A DNA stretch of 64,000 bases, taken from positions 1 through 64,000 of the forward strand of contig NZ_JOEH01000012.1 of the NCBI RefSeq assembly GCF_000719095.1. The letters are read 5' to 3'. Below are positions 18,116 to 26,964 of this stretch, one piece after another (within the stretch, counting starts at the first letter, position 1; every line of letters starts with the position of its first letter). Source of the stretch: Streptacidiphilus jeojiense. Lineage in GTDB: Bacteria; Actinomycetota; Actinomycetes; Streptomycetales; Streptomycetaceae. The translations under genes were made by a program, and so were the position numbers. Under the pieces are notes generated by a model. The model made no database searches. It was not told the DNA's origin and worked only from the letters and a program-made list of their open reading frames with translations.

Positions 18116-19696
18116 GTGGCCGACGACGCGCCCGTGGGGTCCTCCGCCCCCCGAGGCACCGACAGCCCCTCCCCGTCCGGGCCGAGCGAACGGCAGACGA
18201 CGGCGACGGGGTCGCACCCGGCTGATCACCCCGGTCACCCCGATCATCCCGGCCGCGCCCGCCGCACCGCCGCCGCCCTGCACCGCGGGGCTTCCGCCAC
18301 CGCCCGCGGCCTCGGCCACGCCCTGCACGGAACGGGCCGGCGCATCCGCCGGGCCACCTCGGCCGAGGGCGCGGGCGAGTCCGGGCTGGCCAAGCTGATC
18401 GAGCTGCACGCGGTCAACTCGGCCGGCGACATGATGATCACCGTCGCGCTGGCCTCCACCATCTTCTTCTCGGTGCCCACCGGCGAGGCCCGCGGCCGGG
18501 TCGCCCTCTACCTGCTGATCACCATGGCGCCGTTCGTGCTGCTGGCCCCGGTGATCGGTCCGCTGCTGGACCGGCTGCCCAGCGGTCGGCGCTCCGCGAT
18601 GGCGCTGTCGATGCTGGTCAGGGCGGCCATCGCGTGGATGATGACCAGCTCCATCGCGGGCGGCGGCCTCACCGTCTACCCGGAGGCGCTGGGCGTGCTG
18701 GTGGCGTCCAAGGCCTACGGGGTGGTCCGCAGCGTGGTGGTGCCCCGGCTGGTGCCGGAGCGGGTGACGCTGGTGAAGGCCAACTCGCGGGTGACCCTCG
18801 CCGGGCTGCTGGCCACCGGTGTGGCCGGTGCGATCGGCGGCGGGCTGCACCTGATCGGCCCCACCTGGCCGCTGCGCGGGGCCTTCCTGGTGTACCTGGG
18901 CGGGGCCTTCCTGGCCTTCTCGCTGCCGCACCAGGTGGACCTGGCCAAGGGCGAGGCACGGGCGCTGCTGCACGGCCCCGCGGCTGCCGGAACGGCCGGG
19001 CCGGAACCCGTGTCGCTGGACAAGGAGTCGCTACACAGGGACCGGTCCGCCGCCGAGCCCGAGGAGCCACCGCCGGGGGTCACCACCGCGCCGGCCGCCA
19101 AGGTCGGGCTGCGCACCGTCGGCCCGGCCGTGGTCCTGGCCCTGTCCGCCGAGGGCACCCTGCGCGGCCTCTCCGGCTTCCTGACCTTCTTCCTGGCCTT
19201 CCTGCTCCGCGAGCACCCGCTGGCCGGCCTGCACCCCACCGAGGCCCTGGGCATCGCCGCCGGGGCACTGGGCATCGGCAACGCGCTGGGGACGGCGCTC
19301 GGCTCCTGGCTGCGCTCCCGCGCCCCTGAGATCCTCGTCACGTTGATGCTCACCTTCGCCGCCGCCGCAGCGCTGGCGGCCACCCTCGCCTACGGCATGC
19401 TGACGGTGACCCTGCTGGCCGGCACCGCCGGGATCACCCAGTCGCTGGGCAAGGTCGCCCTGGACGCGCTGATCCAGCGGGACGTCCCGGAACAGGTCAG
19501 GACCTCCGCCTTCGCCCGCTCCGAGACCCTGATGCAGCTCACCTGGGTGGTCGGCGGCGGCCTGGGGATCGTGCTGCCGCTGGTCGGCCAGGTCGGCATG
19601 GGCACCGCCGCGGGCCTGCTGCTGCTGTCCCTGGCCTTCGCCCTGCGCGGCCTGGTCCGCCTCCCGACCCGGGTGGGCCGTCCCCACCTGGCGTAG
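18116..19696 (+). CDS. MFS transporter
   Basis: 526 residues: a polar, Ala/Pro/His-rich cytoplasmic head of about 85 residues, then 12 predicted helices. Recognisable pieces are MMITVALASTIFFSVP, LYLLITMAPFVLLAPVIGPLLDRLPSGRR (the loop 2-3 motif D-R-x-x-x-G-R-R) and the central basic/acidic loop before VGLRTVGPAVVLALSAEGTLRGLSGF. The substrate is unknown. The GTG at 18116 has an AGGATGG-type site 8 bases upstream. A repeat-type terminator follows 13 bases after the stop. Confidence 0.85.
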   Translation: MADDAPVGSSAPRGTDSPSPSGPSERQTTATGSHPADHPGHPDHPGRARRTAAALHRGASATARGLGHALHGTGRRIRRATSAEGAGESGLAKLIELHAVNSAGDMMITVALASTIFFSVPTGEARGRVALYLLITMAPFVLLAPVIGPLLDRLPSGRRSAMALSMLVRAAIAWMMTSSIAGGGLTVYPEALGVLVASKAYGVVRSVVVPRLVPERVTLVKANSRVTLAGLLATGVAGAIGGGLHLIGPTWPLRGAFLVYLGGAFLAFSLPHQVDLAKGEARALLHGPAAAGTAGPEPVSLDKESLHRDRSAAEPEEPPPGVTTAPAAKVGLRTVGPAVVLALSAEGTLRGLSGFLTFFLAFLLREHPLAGLHPTEALGIAAGALGIGNALGTALGSWLRSRAPEILVTLMLTFAAAAALAATLAYGMLTVTLLAGTAGITQSLGKVALDALIQRDVPEQVRTSAFARSETLMQLTWVVGGGLGIVLPLVGQVGMGTAAGLLLLSLAFALRGLVRLPTRVGRPHLA

Positions 19697-19709
19697 CGGC
19701 CCCTGGCGA

Positions 19710-19756
19710 TTGCAACTGAGCCAGTTGCAGCCCCTCAGGGGCGCGGGGAACTGCGC
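19710..19756. repeat. Dispersed repeat, copy 4 (one outer arm)
   Basis: Inner near-palindrome TTGCAACTGAGCCAGTTGCA followed by AGGGGCGCGGGGAACTGCGC. The 5' outer arm is missing. Lies 13 bases after the MFS stop and before the DUF2771 gene in the same orientation. Confidence 0.75.
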
Positions 19757-19844
19757 GACGAACCAGGCAGGAGCCGCAGGCGGGGACCCTCCTTGGCCGC
19801 CCCCGACGCACCGTGCGAGCGGACGGACGGTAGCCTCATGCACC

Positions 19845-20366
19845 ATGAGCATCAACCGCGCCGTCCTCGCCCTCGGAGCCGTCGCCGTCGTGGGCGTCGG
19901 CACGCTCGGCTTCGCCATCCCGTACGCCCACAGCCAGGGCAAGCCCGTGCCCAGCATCCAGGTGGTGTCCGGCTCGACCTGGAAGCAGATCGCCCCCGCG
20001 GCCGACTCCTGCTACAACGGCGGCAAGGCGCTGACCAAGGCGCAGCAGACCGCCTGTGGCGCCGTCATCACGGCCCAGCTGACCAAGGGCAACATCCCCA
20101 CCCTGAACGTCAGCCCCAACGGCACCTACGCGATCGACGTCGGCAAGGACGTCAAGGACAAGGGCTGGTTCGCCCGCAGCACCAGCATCGCCCCGGTCTC
20201 GCCGACCAAGAAGCAGTACCAGGGCCCGCTGTCGGTGTCCGCGCTGATGGTCACCGACACGACCACCGGCTCCACCCCCACCAGCGCCCCGGTGCTCGTC
20301 GTCGAGGGCGACGGCACCAGCACCGTGTACGGGGAGTGGCTGTTCCAGGTCGCCGTCAAGAGCTGA
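19845..20366 (+). CDS. DUF2771 secreted/anchored protein
   Basis: 173 residues. An N-terminal hydrophobic segment (AVLALGAVAVVGVGTLGFAIPYA, about 6-28) is a signal peptide or anchor without a lipobox Cys. The exported part has two Cys (SCYNGGKALTKAQQTACG) that could form a disulfide, then an all-beta region ending GEWLFQVAV. It matches the actinobacterial DUF2771 family, which is typically next to futalosine hydrolase as here (13 bases to mqnB). Function unknown. Confidence 0.8.
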   Translation: MSINRAVLALGAVAVVGVGTLGFAIPYAHSQGKPVPSIQVVSGSTWKQIAPAADSCYNGGKALTKAQQTACGAVITAQLTKGNIPTLNVSPNGTYAIDVGKDVKDKGWFARSTSIAPVSPTKKQYQGPLSVSALMVTDTTTGSTPTSAPVLVVEGDGTSTVYGEWLFQVAVKS

Positions 20367-20379
20367 CCCGACCTACCCG

Positions 20380-21114
20380 GTGAGCGCCCCCCTCCCCCGT
20401 CTGCTCGTCGTCACCGCCGTCGCCCCCGAGGCGGCGGCGGTGCTGCGCGGCGTGCAGACCGCGATCCCGCACAGCGGCCCTGTACCCCACGAACTGCCCG
20501 GCGGCTACGCCCTGGAGCGCTGCGGCCCGGTGGACGTCCTGGCCGCCGGGGTCGGCCCCGCAGCCGCGGCCGCGGGAACGGCGACCGCACTCACCCTGGC
20601 CGAGTACGACCTGGTCGTCTCGGCCGGGATCGCCGGGGGCTTCGCCCCGCTCGCGCCGCTGGGCTGCGCCGTGGTCGCCGAGCTGATCGTCGCCGCCGAC
20701 CTGGGCGCGGAGACCCCCGAGGGCTTCGCCACCGTCACCGAGTTGGGCTTCGGCCGGGTCCGGCACCGGACCGCGCACTCCGCACCGGTGGCCGCCGCGC
20801 TGCGGGCGGCCGGGTTGCCGACCGCCGTCGGTCCGGTGCTGACCGTCTCCACCGTCACCGGCAGCGCCGCCCGCGCCGCCGAGCTGACGGGCCGCCACCC
20901 CGGCGCCGTGGCCGAGGCCATGGAGGGCTTCGGCGTGGCCGAGGCCGCCGCCGCGCACGGCGTCCCGGTGCTGGAACTGCGCACCGTCTCCAATGCCGTC
21001 GGCCCGCGCGACCGCGCCGCCTGGCGCATCGGCGAGGCCTTCGCCGCCCTGGAACGGGCCTTCGCGCTGCTGCCCTACGACCGGCTTCACCACCGCGCAC
21101 AGCACGAGGGTTAA
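20380..21114 (+). CDS. mqnB: Futalosine hydrolase MqnB
   Basis: Nucleosidase that releases hypoxanthine from futalosine (or adenine from its amino form) to give dehypoxanthine futalosine. 244 residues of the PNP/MTAN fold. Seen: LLVVTAVAPEAAAVL, DVLAAGVGPAAAAAGTATAL, YDLVVSAGIAGGFAP, VSTVTGSAARAAEL and AVAEAMEGFGVAEAAAAHGVPVLELRTVSN (with the Met-Glu substrate contact). GTG start; 13 bases after the DUF2771 gene and 10 bases before mqnD, so one operon. Confidence 0.93.
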   Translation: MSAPLPRLLVVTAVAPEAAAVLRGVQTAIPHSGPVPHELPGGYALERCGPVDVLAAGVGPAAAAAGTATALTLAEYDLVVSAGIAGGFAPLAPLGCAVVAELIVAADLGAETPEGFATVTELGFGRVRHRTAHSAPVAAALRAAGLPTAVGPVLTVSTVTGSAARAAELTGRHPGAVAEAMEGFGVAEAAAAHGVPVLELRTVSNAVGPRDRAAWRIGEAFAALERAFALLPYDRLHHRAQHEG

Positions 21115-21124
21115 GGTCGAAGGC

Positions 21125-22003
21125 ATGACCGCCGCGACTCTCTCCACCGCGTACTCGCCCTGCCCCAACGACACCTTCGTCTTCCACGCCCTGGCCCACG
21201 GCCTGGTCCCGGCGCCGTTCGCGCCCGAGGTGACCTTCGCCGACATCGACATCACCAACGGCCTGGCGGAGCGCGGCGAGCTGGACCTGCTGAAGATCTC
21301 CTTCGCCGCGCTGCCCTGGGTGCTGGACGAGTACGCCCTGCTGCCCTGCGGCGGCGCGCTGGGCCGCGGCTGCGGCCCGCTCGTGCTGACAGGACCGGAC
21401 GCCTCGGCCGACCCGGCGGACCTCGCCGGCAGGACCGTCGCCGTCCCCAGCGAGCGCTCCACCGCGTACCTGCTGTTCCGGCTGTGGGCGGCCGAGGCGG
21501 TCCCCGGCGGTCTCGGCGAGATCGTGGTGCTGCCGTTCCACGAGATCATGCCCGCGGTGCGGGACGGCAAGGTGGACGCCGGCCTGGTGATCCACGAGGC
21601 CAGGTTCACCTACCAGCAGTACGGGCTGCGCTCCCTGGCCGACATGGGCGAGGCCTGGGAGGCCGCGACCGGTCTGCCGATCCCGCTGGGTGCGATCATC
21701 GCCCGCCGTTCGCTCGGCGCCGAGAAGCTGGCCGAGCTCGCCGCGGCGATCCGGGCCAGCGTGGAGTACGCCTGGGCCAGCCCCGAGGCCAGCCGGGAGT
21801 ACGTGCTGGCGCACTCCCAGGAGATGGACCCGGCCGTGGCCGACCAGCACATCGCGCTCTACGTCAACGAGTTCACCGCCGACCTCGGCGAGGCCGGCTA
21901 CGCCGCCGTGCACGGCCTGCTGGACCGGGCCGCCGCGGCCGGCCTGGTCCCGGCGGTCGCGCCGGAGGCCCTGGCCTTCCCCGGCGCGACTCGCCTTCGC
22001 TGA
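21125..22003 (+). CDS. mqnD: 1,4-dihydroxy-6-naphthoate synthase MqnD
   Basis: Converts cyclic dehypoxanthine futalosine to 1,4-dihydroxy-6-naphthoate. 292 residues with a periplasmic-binding-protein fold. SPCPNDTFVFHALAHG at the N-terminus, LDLLKISFAALPWVLDEYALLPCGGALGRGCGPLV, VAVPSERSTAYLLFRL and GLVIHEARFTYQQYGL are MqnD signatures and separate it from its relative MqnA. It follows mqnB closely. MqnA and MqnC are not in the window. It is convergent with the cold-shock gene. Confidence 0.95.
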   Translation: MTAATLSTAYSPCPNDTFVFHALAHGLVPAPFAPEVTFADIDITNGLAERGELDLLKISFAALPWVLDEYALLPCGGALGRGCGPLVLTGPDASADPADLAGRTVAVPSERSTAYLLFRLWAAEAVPGGLGEIVVLPFHEIMPAVRDGKVDAGLVIHEARFTYQQYGLRSLADMGEAWEAATGLPIPLGAIIARRSLGAEKLAELAAAIRASVEYAWASPEASREYVLAHSQEMDPAVADQHIALYVNEFTADLGEAGYAAVHGLLDRAAAAGLVPAVAPEALAFPGATRLR

Positions 22004-22010
22004 CGACCGC

Positions 22011-22394
22011 TCAGACGTCCAGCTGGTCGGCGACCGCCCGCAGCAGGGTCGCCACCTGGTGTCCGGCCTGCTTCTCGGGGTAACGCCCGCGCTGCAGGCC
22101 GGGCAGGATGCGTTCGAGCAGGGTGGTGAGGTCCTGCACGATGGGCGCGAGGTCGTCCGGCTTGCGCCGGTTGGCGGCCGCGAGGGAGGGCAGGTCGTCC
22201 AGCACGGTCACCTTCTGGGCCTGATCACCGCGGTGTCCCGCGATGATCTCGAACTCGACCCGCTGTCCCGGCTTCAGCGCCTCGACCCCGCTGGGAAGCG
22301 CCTTGGAGTGCACAAAGACGTCGCCGCCGTCGTCGCTGGAGAGAAAGCCGAAGCCTTTCTCGGTGTTGAACCACTTGACCTTGCCCGTGGGCAT
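22011..22394 (-). CDS. Cold-shock domain protein with C-terminal extension
   Basis: 127 residues: a cold-shock domain (residues 1-66) with RNP1 KGFGFL and RNP2 DVFVHSKAL, then a 60-residue helical extension containing [27 protein letters not shown]. The extended form is common in actinobacteria (often called CspD). It binds single-stranded nucleic acid. GAGG lies 8 bases before the ATG. A long intergenic region upstream may carry a structured 5' leader, as is usual for cold-shock genes. Confidence 0.92.
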   Translation of the reverse strand: MPTGKVKWFNTEKGFGFLSSDDGGDVFVHSKALPSGVEALKPGQRVEFEIIAGHRGDQAQKVTVLDDLPSLAAANRRKPDDLAPIVQDLTTLLERILPGLQRGRYPEKQAGHQVATLLRAVADQLDV

Positions 22395-22760
22395 CGGAGA
22401 CCTCGTCGCTGGTGAGAGATGGGTTGAGGGAAAGAACAGGCAGAAGCTGGGAGCAGGACGGTGCCTGCGGCGGAGACGGTGTGGCGGGGGTGGTGCCGAC
22501 GCTGCGTCAAGCAGCCCCGTCGACACTTGGGCTGTTCACATCAGTGCCGGGCCATTGTTCCAGGTCGGCCGTGTGCAGATCGAGTCCATTCCCCGGATGC
22601 GGCTGACGGCCTGCCGGGATCCGAGGTCCGGCGGCGCGATCTCGCCGGCTGTTTCTCCCACGGTTTCGCCGCTGCCATGACACACCCCCGATCCTTCGAC
22701 GGGGCTGCTTCCGGACGGTCTCGGCGCAATCCCCGTGCGTGACGTGCATACCCTTGAGGG
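22395..22760. other. Divergent intergenic region upstream of the cold-shock gene
   Basis: 366 bases with no credible gene; short frames here lack coding bias. It should contain the cold-shock promoter and leader, and the promoter of the small membrane protein gene. No strong hairpin stands out. Confidence 0.5.
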
Positions 22761-22988
22761 GTGACTACTGAAACTCAGCACCCCGGCGACGCCCTGGTCC
22801 GGGTCGGCGCGATCCTGTTCGTCATCGGCGCGGTGGCCACGGTCGTCACGGTGGCCCCGCTGTTCCTGGGCCTGACGCCGCTGCCCTCGGCCGCGTACTT
22901 CGTGAGCATGGTGATGCCGGTCGGCTTCGCCGTCGCGCTGGTGGGGCTGCTACGGGCGGCCCGCGCCCAGCGGCGCAGCGCCGCCTGA
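22761..22988 (+). CDS. Small two-helix membrane protein
   Basis: 75 residues with two predicted helices (VGAILFVIGAVATVVTVAPLFL at about 14-35 and SAAYFVSMVMPVGFAVALVGLL at about 42-63) and a basic tail RAARAQRRSAA. GTG start, no strong ribosome site. G/C-ending codons and its size fit a real gene. Function unknown; convergent with the HAD gene, 7 bases apart. Confidence 0.72.
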   Translation: MTTETQHPGDALVRVGAILFVIGAVATVVTVAPLFLGLTPLPSAAYFVSMVMPVGFAVALVGLLRAARAQRRSAA

Positions 22989-22995
22989 CACGGCG

Positions 22996-23616
22996 CTAAG
23001 CGCGGCAGTAGGAATCCAGCCAGGCCGGGAAGCCGGTCAGGTCGGCCAGCACGATGTCGGCGCCGGCCTCCGCGAGTTCCCGCTCGCCGTAGGGGCCGGT
23101 GGCGACGGCGACCGCCACGGCGTCCGCGGCCCGCGCGCCGACCACGTCGGCCAGGTGGTCGCCGACGTAAACCGAGGCGCCCTCCTCGCGCAGCACCGTG
23201 CCCTTCTCCGCCCCGAAGACCGAGCCGTACAGCCCGTCCACCACCAGGCCGAGCGCGTCCAGGTTGAGCTTGGCGTTGGGCGTGTGCTTGCCGGTGACCA
23301 CCAGCGAGCGTCCGCCGTGGGCGCGCACCGCCGCGAGCGCCTCGTACGCGCCCGGCAGGGCCAGGCAGTCCTGGACCCCGTGCTCGGCGTAGAGCGCCCG
23401 GTACCGGTCGGCAGCGGCCTGGACGGCCTCGGCCGGGAACCAGTTGACCAGCTCCTGCTCGACCGGCGGACCGAGCCGGCTGACCACGAGATCGCTGTCG
23501 ATGTCGGTGCCGGTCTCGGCGGCGAGCAGGTCGTAGACCGCCTTGATCCCGGGTCGGGAGTCGATCAGGGTCATGTCGAGGTCGAAGCCGACGGTGGGAG
23601 CGCTACGTCCAGTCAT
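22996..23616 (-). CDS. HAD-superfamily hydrolase
   Basis: 206 residues. Motif I is GFDLDMTLIDS (nucleophile D12, acid/base D14), motif II VVTGKHTP, motif III Lys and motif IV YVGDHLADVVGA. The helical cap between residues 20 and 90 places it in subfamily I, like phosphoglycolate phosphatase (Gph). The Thr/Ser-x-Asn of motif II reads TGKH, a small variant. Substrate unknown. Start at the ATG at 23616; the frame extends 25 codons further without similarity. Confidence 0.88.
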   Translation of the reverse strand: MTGRSAPTVGFDLDMTLIDSRPGIKAVYDLLAAETGTDIDSDLVVSRLGPPVEQELVNWFPAEAVQAAADRYRALYAEHGVQDCLALPGAYEALAAVRAHGGRSLVVTGKHTPNAKLNLDALGLVVDGLYGSVFGAEKGTVLREEGASVYVGDHLADVVGARAADAVAVAVATGPYGERELAEAGADIVLADLTGFPAWLDSYCRA

Positions 23617-23689
23617 GTCGATCACCCTACGGGGCGCGGCATGGGGACATACTTCCCAAAGGTGACAAAAGCCATCACCGGAGGAAGTC

Positions 23690-24688
23690 ATGCCCCGTCA
23701 GATTCCGCGCCGCAGCCTGCTCGCCGGAATGGGCCTGATGGGTGCGGGCGCCCTGACCGGCTGCAGCGGTGGCGGCAGCGGTTCCGGCGGCGCTTCGGGG
23801 AGCGCTTCGGGCACCGCCCCCGGCAGTGCCTCGGCCACCCCGACCCGCTCGGTGCAGACCGCCACCGGGACCGTCGAGGTCCCCTCCGCCCCGCGGCGCG
23901 TGGTCGTCCTGGACACCGCCGAGCTGGACTCGGTGCTCACCCTGGGCTTCACGCCGGTCGGCGCCTCCCGGGCCGCCGCGGACGCCTCGCTGCCGGACTA
24001 CTGGGGCAGCGCCAGGCTCGCCGGCATCGCCTCGACCGGCGTCATCGGCGACCCCGACCTGGCGGCCATCTCCAGGCTCGCCCCCGACCTGATCCTCTCC
24101 AACCAGGCCAGGGACGGCTCCCGCTACGAGAGCCTGTCCGCGATCGCACCGACGGTGCTCACCGAGACCACCGGCTACCCCTGGAAGCAGAACTTCCGCA
24201 CCCACGCCGACGCGCTCAACCAGCAGGCCTCGGTCGCCCCCGTCACCACCGGCTACGCCCAGCACGTCTCGCAGGTGATCCAGTCCCTGGGCGGCACCGA
24301 CGCCGCGAAGAAGCAGCAGATCAGCCTGGTGCGCTTCGTCCAGGGCGAGGACCCCCGGCTCTACGCGACCCGGAACTTCCTCGGCGTGGTCCTCGCCGAC
24401 CTCGACCTGGGGCGGCCCGCCGCGCAGTCCGGCGCGGTCTTCGACACCACCCTCACCGACCCCGCCCAGCTCGGCGCCCTCGACGGCACCGCGATCTTCC
24501 ACGCCACCTACGGGGACGCCGCGAAGGCCGGCACCGCCAAGGTGGTGGGAAGCAGTGCCTGGCAGGCCCTGGGAGCCGTCAAGGCGCACCGGGCCTTCGC
24601 CGTCGACGACGAACTGTGGTTCCAGGGCATCGGCTACACCGGCGCCAACCTGGTGCTCTCGCAACTCCAACGGTTCCTCAGGAGCTGA
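23690..24688 (+). CDS. Iron-siderophore-type ABC substrate-binding lipoprotein
   Basis: 332 residues. Twin-arginine-like signal with lipobox: RRSLLAGMGLMGAGALTGC (Cys near 25), then a Gly/Ser linker. The mature part is a class III (FecB/FhuD-type) binding fold: APRRVVVLDTAELDSVLTLGFTPVGA, PDLAAISRLAPDLILSNQ, SAIAPTVLTETTG and a terminal RAFAVDDELWFQGIGYTGANLVLSQL. It would capture a ferric siderophore at the cell surface. No permease or ATPase gene is adjacent, and I see no clear DmdR/IdeR iron box upstream. Confidence 0.88.
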   Translation: MPRQIPRRSLLAGMGLMGAGALTGCSGGGSGSGGASGSASGTAPGSASATPTRSVQTATGTVEVPSAPRRVVVLDTAELDSVLTLGFTPVGASRAAADASLPDYWGSARLAGIASTGVIGDPDLAAISRLAPDLILSNQARDGSRYESLSAIAPTVLTETTGYPWKQNFRTHADALNQQASVAPVTTGYAQHVSQVIQSLGGTDAAKKQQISLVRFVQGEDPRLYATRNFLGVVLADLDLGRPAAQSGAVFDTTLTDPAQLGALDGTAIFHATYGDAAKAGTAKVVGSSAWQALGAVKAHRAFAVDDELWFQGIGYTGANLVLSQLQRFLRS

Positions 24689-24704
24689 TTGCGTTACGCC
24701 TCTT

Positions 24705-24718
24705 GTGACCCACGTCAC
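24705..24718. promoter_or_regulatory. Inverted repeat before methyltransferase gene
   Basis: GTGAC-CCAC-GTCAC, two perfect 5-base arms, 20 bases upstream of the methyltransferase start and 16 bases after the binding-protein stop. Could be an operator; too short to act as a terminator. No regulator is indicated. Confidence 0.3.
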
Positions 24719-24737
24719 CCCGTTCCACCATGGCAGG

Positions 24738-25604
24738 ATGCCGACGACAGCAGAGCAGGCCAAGCAGTCAGCAAAGCGCAAGGCAGCCATCGCCCATGGA
24801 TTCGACCTGGTCGCCGAGGTGTACGGGACCCCGGACTCGGGCGGATCCGTACACCGGCTGGGGGCGGAGCTGGTCCGCCGCGCCCGGCTGCGCCCCGGGG
24901 ACCGGGTGCTCGACCTCGGCTGCGGCCGGGGCGCGGTGCTGTTCGCCGCGGCCGAGGCGGTCGGACCCGACGGCTACGCGGTCGGGATCGACCTCTCCCC
25001 GGCCATGGTGCAGGCCACCGCCGCCGAGATCGCCGCCCGGCGCTGGCGGAACCTGGTGGTCAGGGTCGACGACGCCGAGGACCCCGGCTTCCCGACCGGC
25101 TCCTTCGAGGCGGTGCTGGCCGGCCTGATGCTGTTCATCACCCCGGACCCGGCCGCCGTCCTGTCCTCCGTGCACCGGCTGCTGGCACCGGGCGGCCGGT
25201 TCGCGATGAGCAGCTTCGGCCCCGCCGACCCGGCCTGGGACGGGCCGGTGCGCGCCGCCCTGGCCTTCGCCGAACCGCAGCAGTCGGTCCGCGAGTGGAC
25301 CACCAACAAGGGCGGCAACGGCCTGCTGGACACCCCCGAGCAGATCGCCGCCCTGCTGGAGCAGGCCGGCTTCGGCGGCGTCGAGATCGCGGACGAGGAG
25401 GACACCGCCCGCTACCGGGACCCGGAGCAGTGGTGGACCGCGATCTGGAACAGCGGACGCCGGGCCGCCCTGCTGGAGCTGATCCCGCCCGAGCGGCGCG
25501 AGGACGCCAGGAAGGCGGCCTTCGCCGAGCTGGAGTCCGTCTCCGGCGACGGCGGCCTGACCCGCCGTTCGACGATCCGCTACACCACCGCGACCAGGAT
25601 CTGA
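24738..25604 (+). CDS. SAM-dependent methyltransferase
   Basis: 288 residues, class I methyltransferase. Motif I is RVLDLGCGRGAVLFAAAEAVG (about 56-76), motif II VGIDLSPAMVQ, then VDDAEDPGFPTGSFEAVLAGLMLFI and the post-motif HRLLAPGGRFAMSSFG. Resembles small-molecule (UbiE/arsenite-type) methyltransferases; the substrate is unknown. It starts at the ATG 49 bases after the siderophore-binding gene and may or may not share its transcript. Confidence 0.85.
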   Translation: MPTTAEQAKQSAKRKAAIAHGFDLVAEVYGTPDSGGSVHRLGAELVRRARLRPGDRVLDLGCGRGAVLFAAAEAVGPDGYAVGIDLSPAMVQATAAEIAARRWRNLVVRVDDAEDPGFPTGSFEAVLAGLMLFITPDPAAVLSSVHRLLAPGGRFAMSSFGPADPAWDGPVRAALAFAEPQQSVREWTTNKGGNGLLDTPEQIAALLEQAGFGGVEIADEEDTARYRDPEQWWTAIWNSGRRAALLELIPPERREDARKAAFAELESVSGDGGLTRRSTIRYTTATRI

Positions 25605-25640
25605 GGCAGCCGGATCCGAGCGCCCGGATGAGGGCCGGGC

Positions 25641-26768
25641 TCAGCGCCGCCGCCACACCGCGATCCGCCAGGCCAGGAACAACGCCGAGCAGGCCGCGGC
25701 CGCGCGCAGCCACACCGCGATGGTGGACCTGAGCACGGCCTTGAACTGAGCGTCCGTCAACTGCTGTCCTGGCGGCCTGCCGTGGGTGTGCCCGTAGAAC
25801 CAGAACCCGCAGACCGCGGCGACCAGCACCGGCACCCACAGCCCGGCGAACCGGGCGGCGCCGCGCCCCAGCCGACGGGCCGAGTAGGCCAGGAACCAGC
25901 CGAGCACGGCCACGTACCAGAGCGCCAGTACCGCGCCGCTCGCCAGCACCAGCACCGCCAGCGACTCCACCAGCGGCAGCGGCCCGAGCGGGACCGCCGC
26001 CACCGGTTCGACCGGCTCGGGGGCCGGCCGGGCCGGGGCCGGACGGGCGAACGCCCGGCGCAGCAGGCCGGGACGCGGCGGGGGCGCGGGCGGCTCCGGC
26101 TCGGGCTCGGCCTGCTCCGGTCGGCGCTGCTCCGGCACCTTCACGGTCCGGGGGTCGACGTAGTCGGGGTCCAGGAAGTCCGGCTCGTAGCTGGCCCGCC
26201 AGCCCGGCAGCTCGCCCTGGTCCCCGTACTCCGACCCGGGCAGCGCCCCACCGCCGAAGCCCGCCCCGCCGCCCAGGCCTTCGAAGCCGTCGTCGTAGCG
26301 GTCGCGGTCCGCGTAGACGCTCTCGCCCCGGCCGCCTCCCCCCGCTGCGCCCCTGCCGCCCCGGTCGGCGCTGCCGCGTCCGAAGCGCCACCAGTCGCTC
26401 TCGGCGGCCGGGGGTCCGCCCTGCACCGGCACGGACGGCGCCGGGGGCGCGGACGGCCCGGCCTCCGCCCCGGCACGCCTCCGCGCGCCTCCCTGCGTCT
26501 CACGCGCCTCCGGCACTCCGGCGTGCACAGCCCTGCGCACCACCTCGTCCGGACGGCCGATCCCGTCGAGCACCTTCTTCATCGCCGCGGCCTCGCGGCT
26601 GCCGGTCCGGGTGGCCGCCGTGCCGCTGCCCGGCCGCCTGCTGTCGATGGTCTCGCGCAGCCCGGAGACCAGCCGGGCCCGCTCAGCGGCGGTGAGCGCG
26701 GTCGCCTGGGCCAGGTCGCCGACCCGGCTGAGGTAGTCGTAGACGAGCTGCTCGCTCTCGATGCCCAT
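25641..26768 (-). CDS. Membrane protein with HAAS-like head and Pro/Gly-rich linker
   Basis: 375 residues. The first 80 residues (YDYLSRVGDLAQATALTAAERARLVSGLRETIDS ... IGRPDEVVRRAV) look like a HAAS-type helical module. Residues about 85-245 are low-complexity, rich in Gly, Pro, Glu and Arg. Three membrane helices follow (LPLVESLAVLVLASGAVLALW, FAGLWVPVLVAAVCGFWFY, and AACSALFLAWRIAVW). HAAS modules usually accompany PadR regulators, but none is adjacent. Function unknown. Start at the ATG at 26768, before which the frame runs into the divergent region. Confidence 0.8.
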   Translation of the reverse strand: MGIESEQLVYDYLSRVGDLAQATALTAAERARLVSGLRETIDSRRPGSGTAATRTGSREAAAMKKVLDGIGRPDEVVRRAVHAGVPEARETQGGARRRAGAEAGPSAPPAPSVPVQGGPPAAESDWWRFGRGSADRGGRGAAGGGGRGESVYADRDRYDDGFEGLGGGAGFGGGALPGSEYGDQGELPGWRASYEPDFLDPDYVDPRTVKVPEQRRPEQAEPEPEPPAPPPRPGLLRRAFARPAPARPAPEPVEPVAAVPLGPLPLVESLAVLVLASGAVLALWYVAVLGWFLAYSARRLGRGAARFAGLWVPVLVAAVCGFWFYGHTHGRPPGQQLTDAQFKAVLRSTIAVWLRAAAACSALFLAWRIAVWRRR

Positions 26769-26964
26769 ACCTGCGGTCGCCCTCCCCGGTCGAACACCCA
26801 CTGCGCGCGCTTCAGAGCTTAGGGGTGGCCAGATACTTGCCACTCCCGTACCCGGAGAACCACCCCGGCACGCCCACCCGGGCCCGGCCCGCCGGAGCCG
26901 GCGGATCCACCTCCCGGCCGCCGGACAGTGCCCGCCGCCACCGGGACCGACTAGCCTGGGTCGG

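Noticed and set aside
22507..22749. Minus-strand frames between the cold-shock gene and the small membrane protein
   Set aside because: No coding bias, Arg-rich random composition, no ribosome binding site.
23617..23689. Iron box (DmdR/IdeR) upstream of the siderophore-binding gene
   Set aside because: No TTAGGTTAGG-type palindrome is present in the short promoter region.
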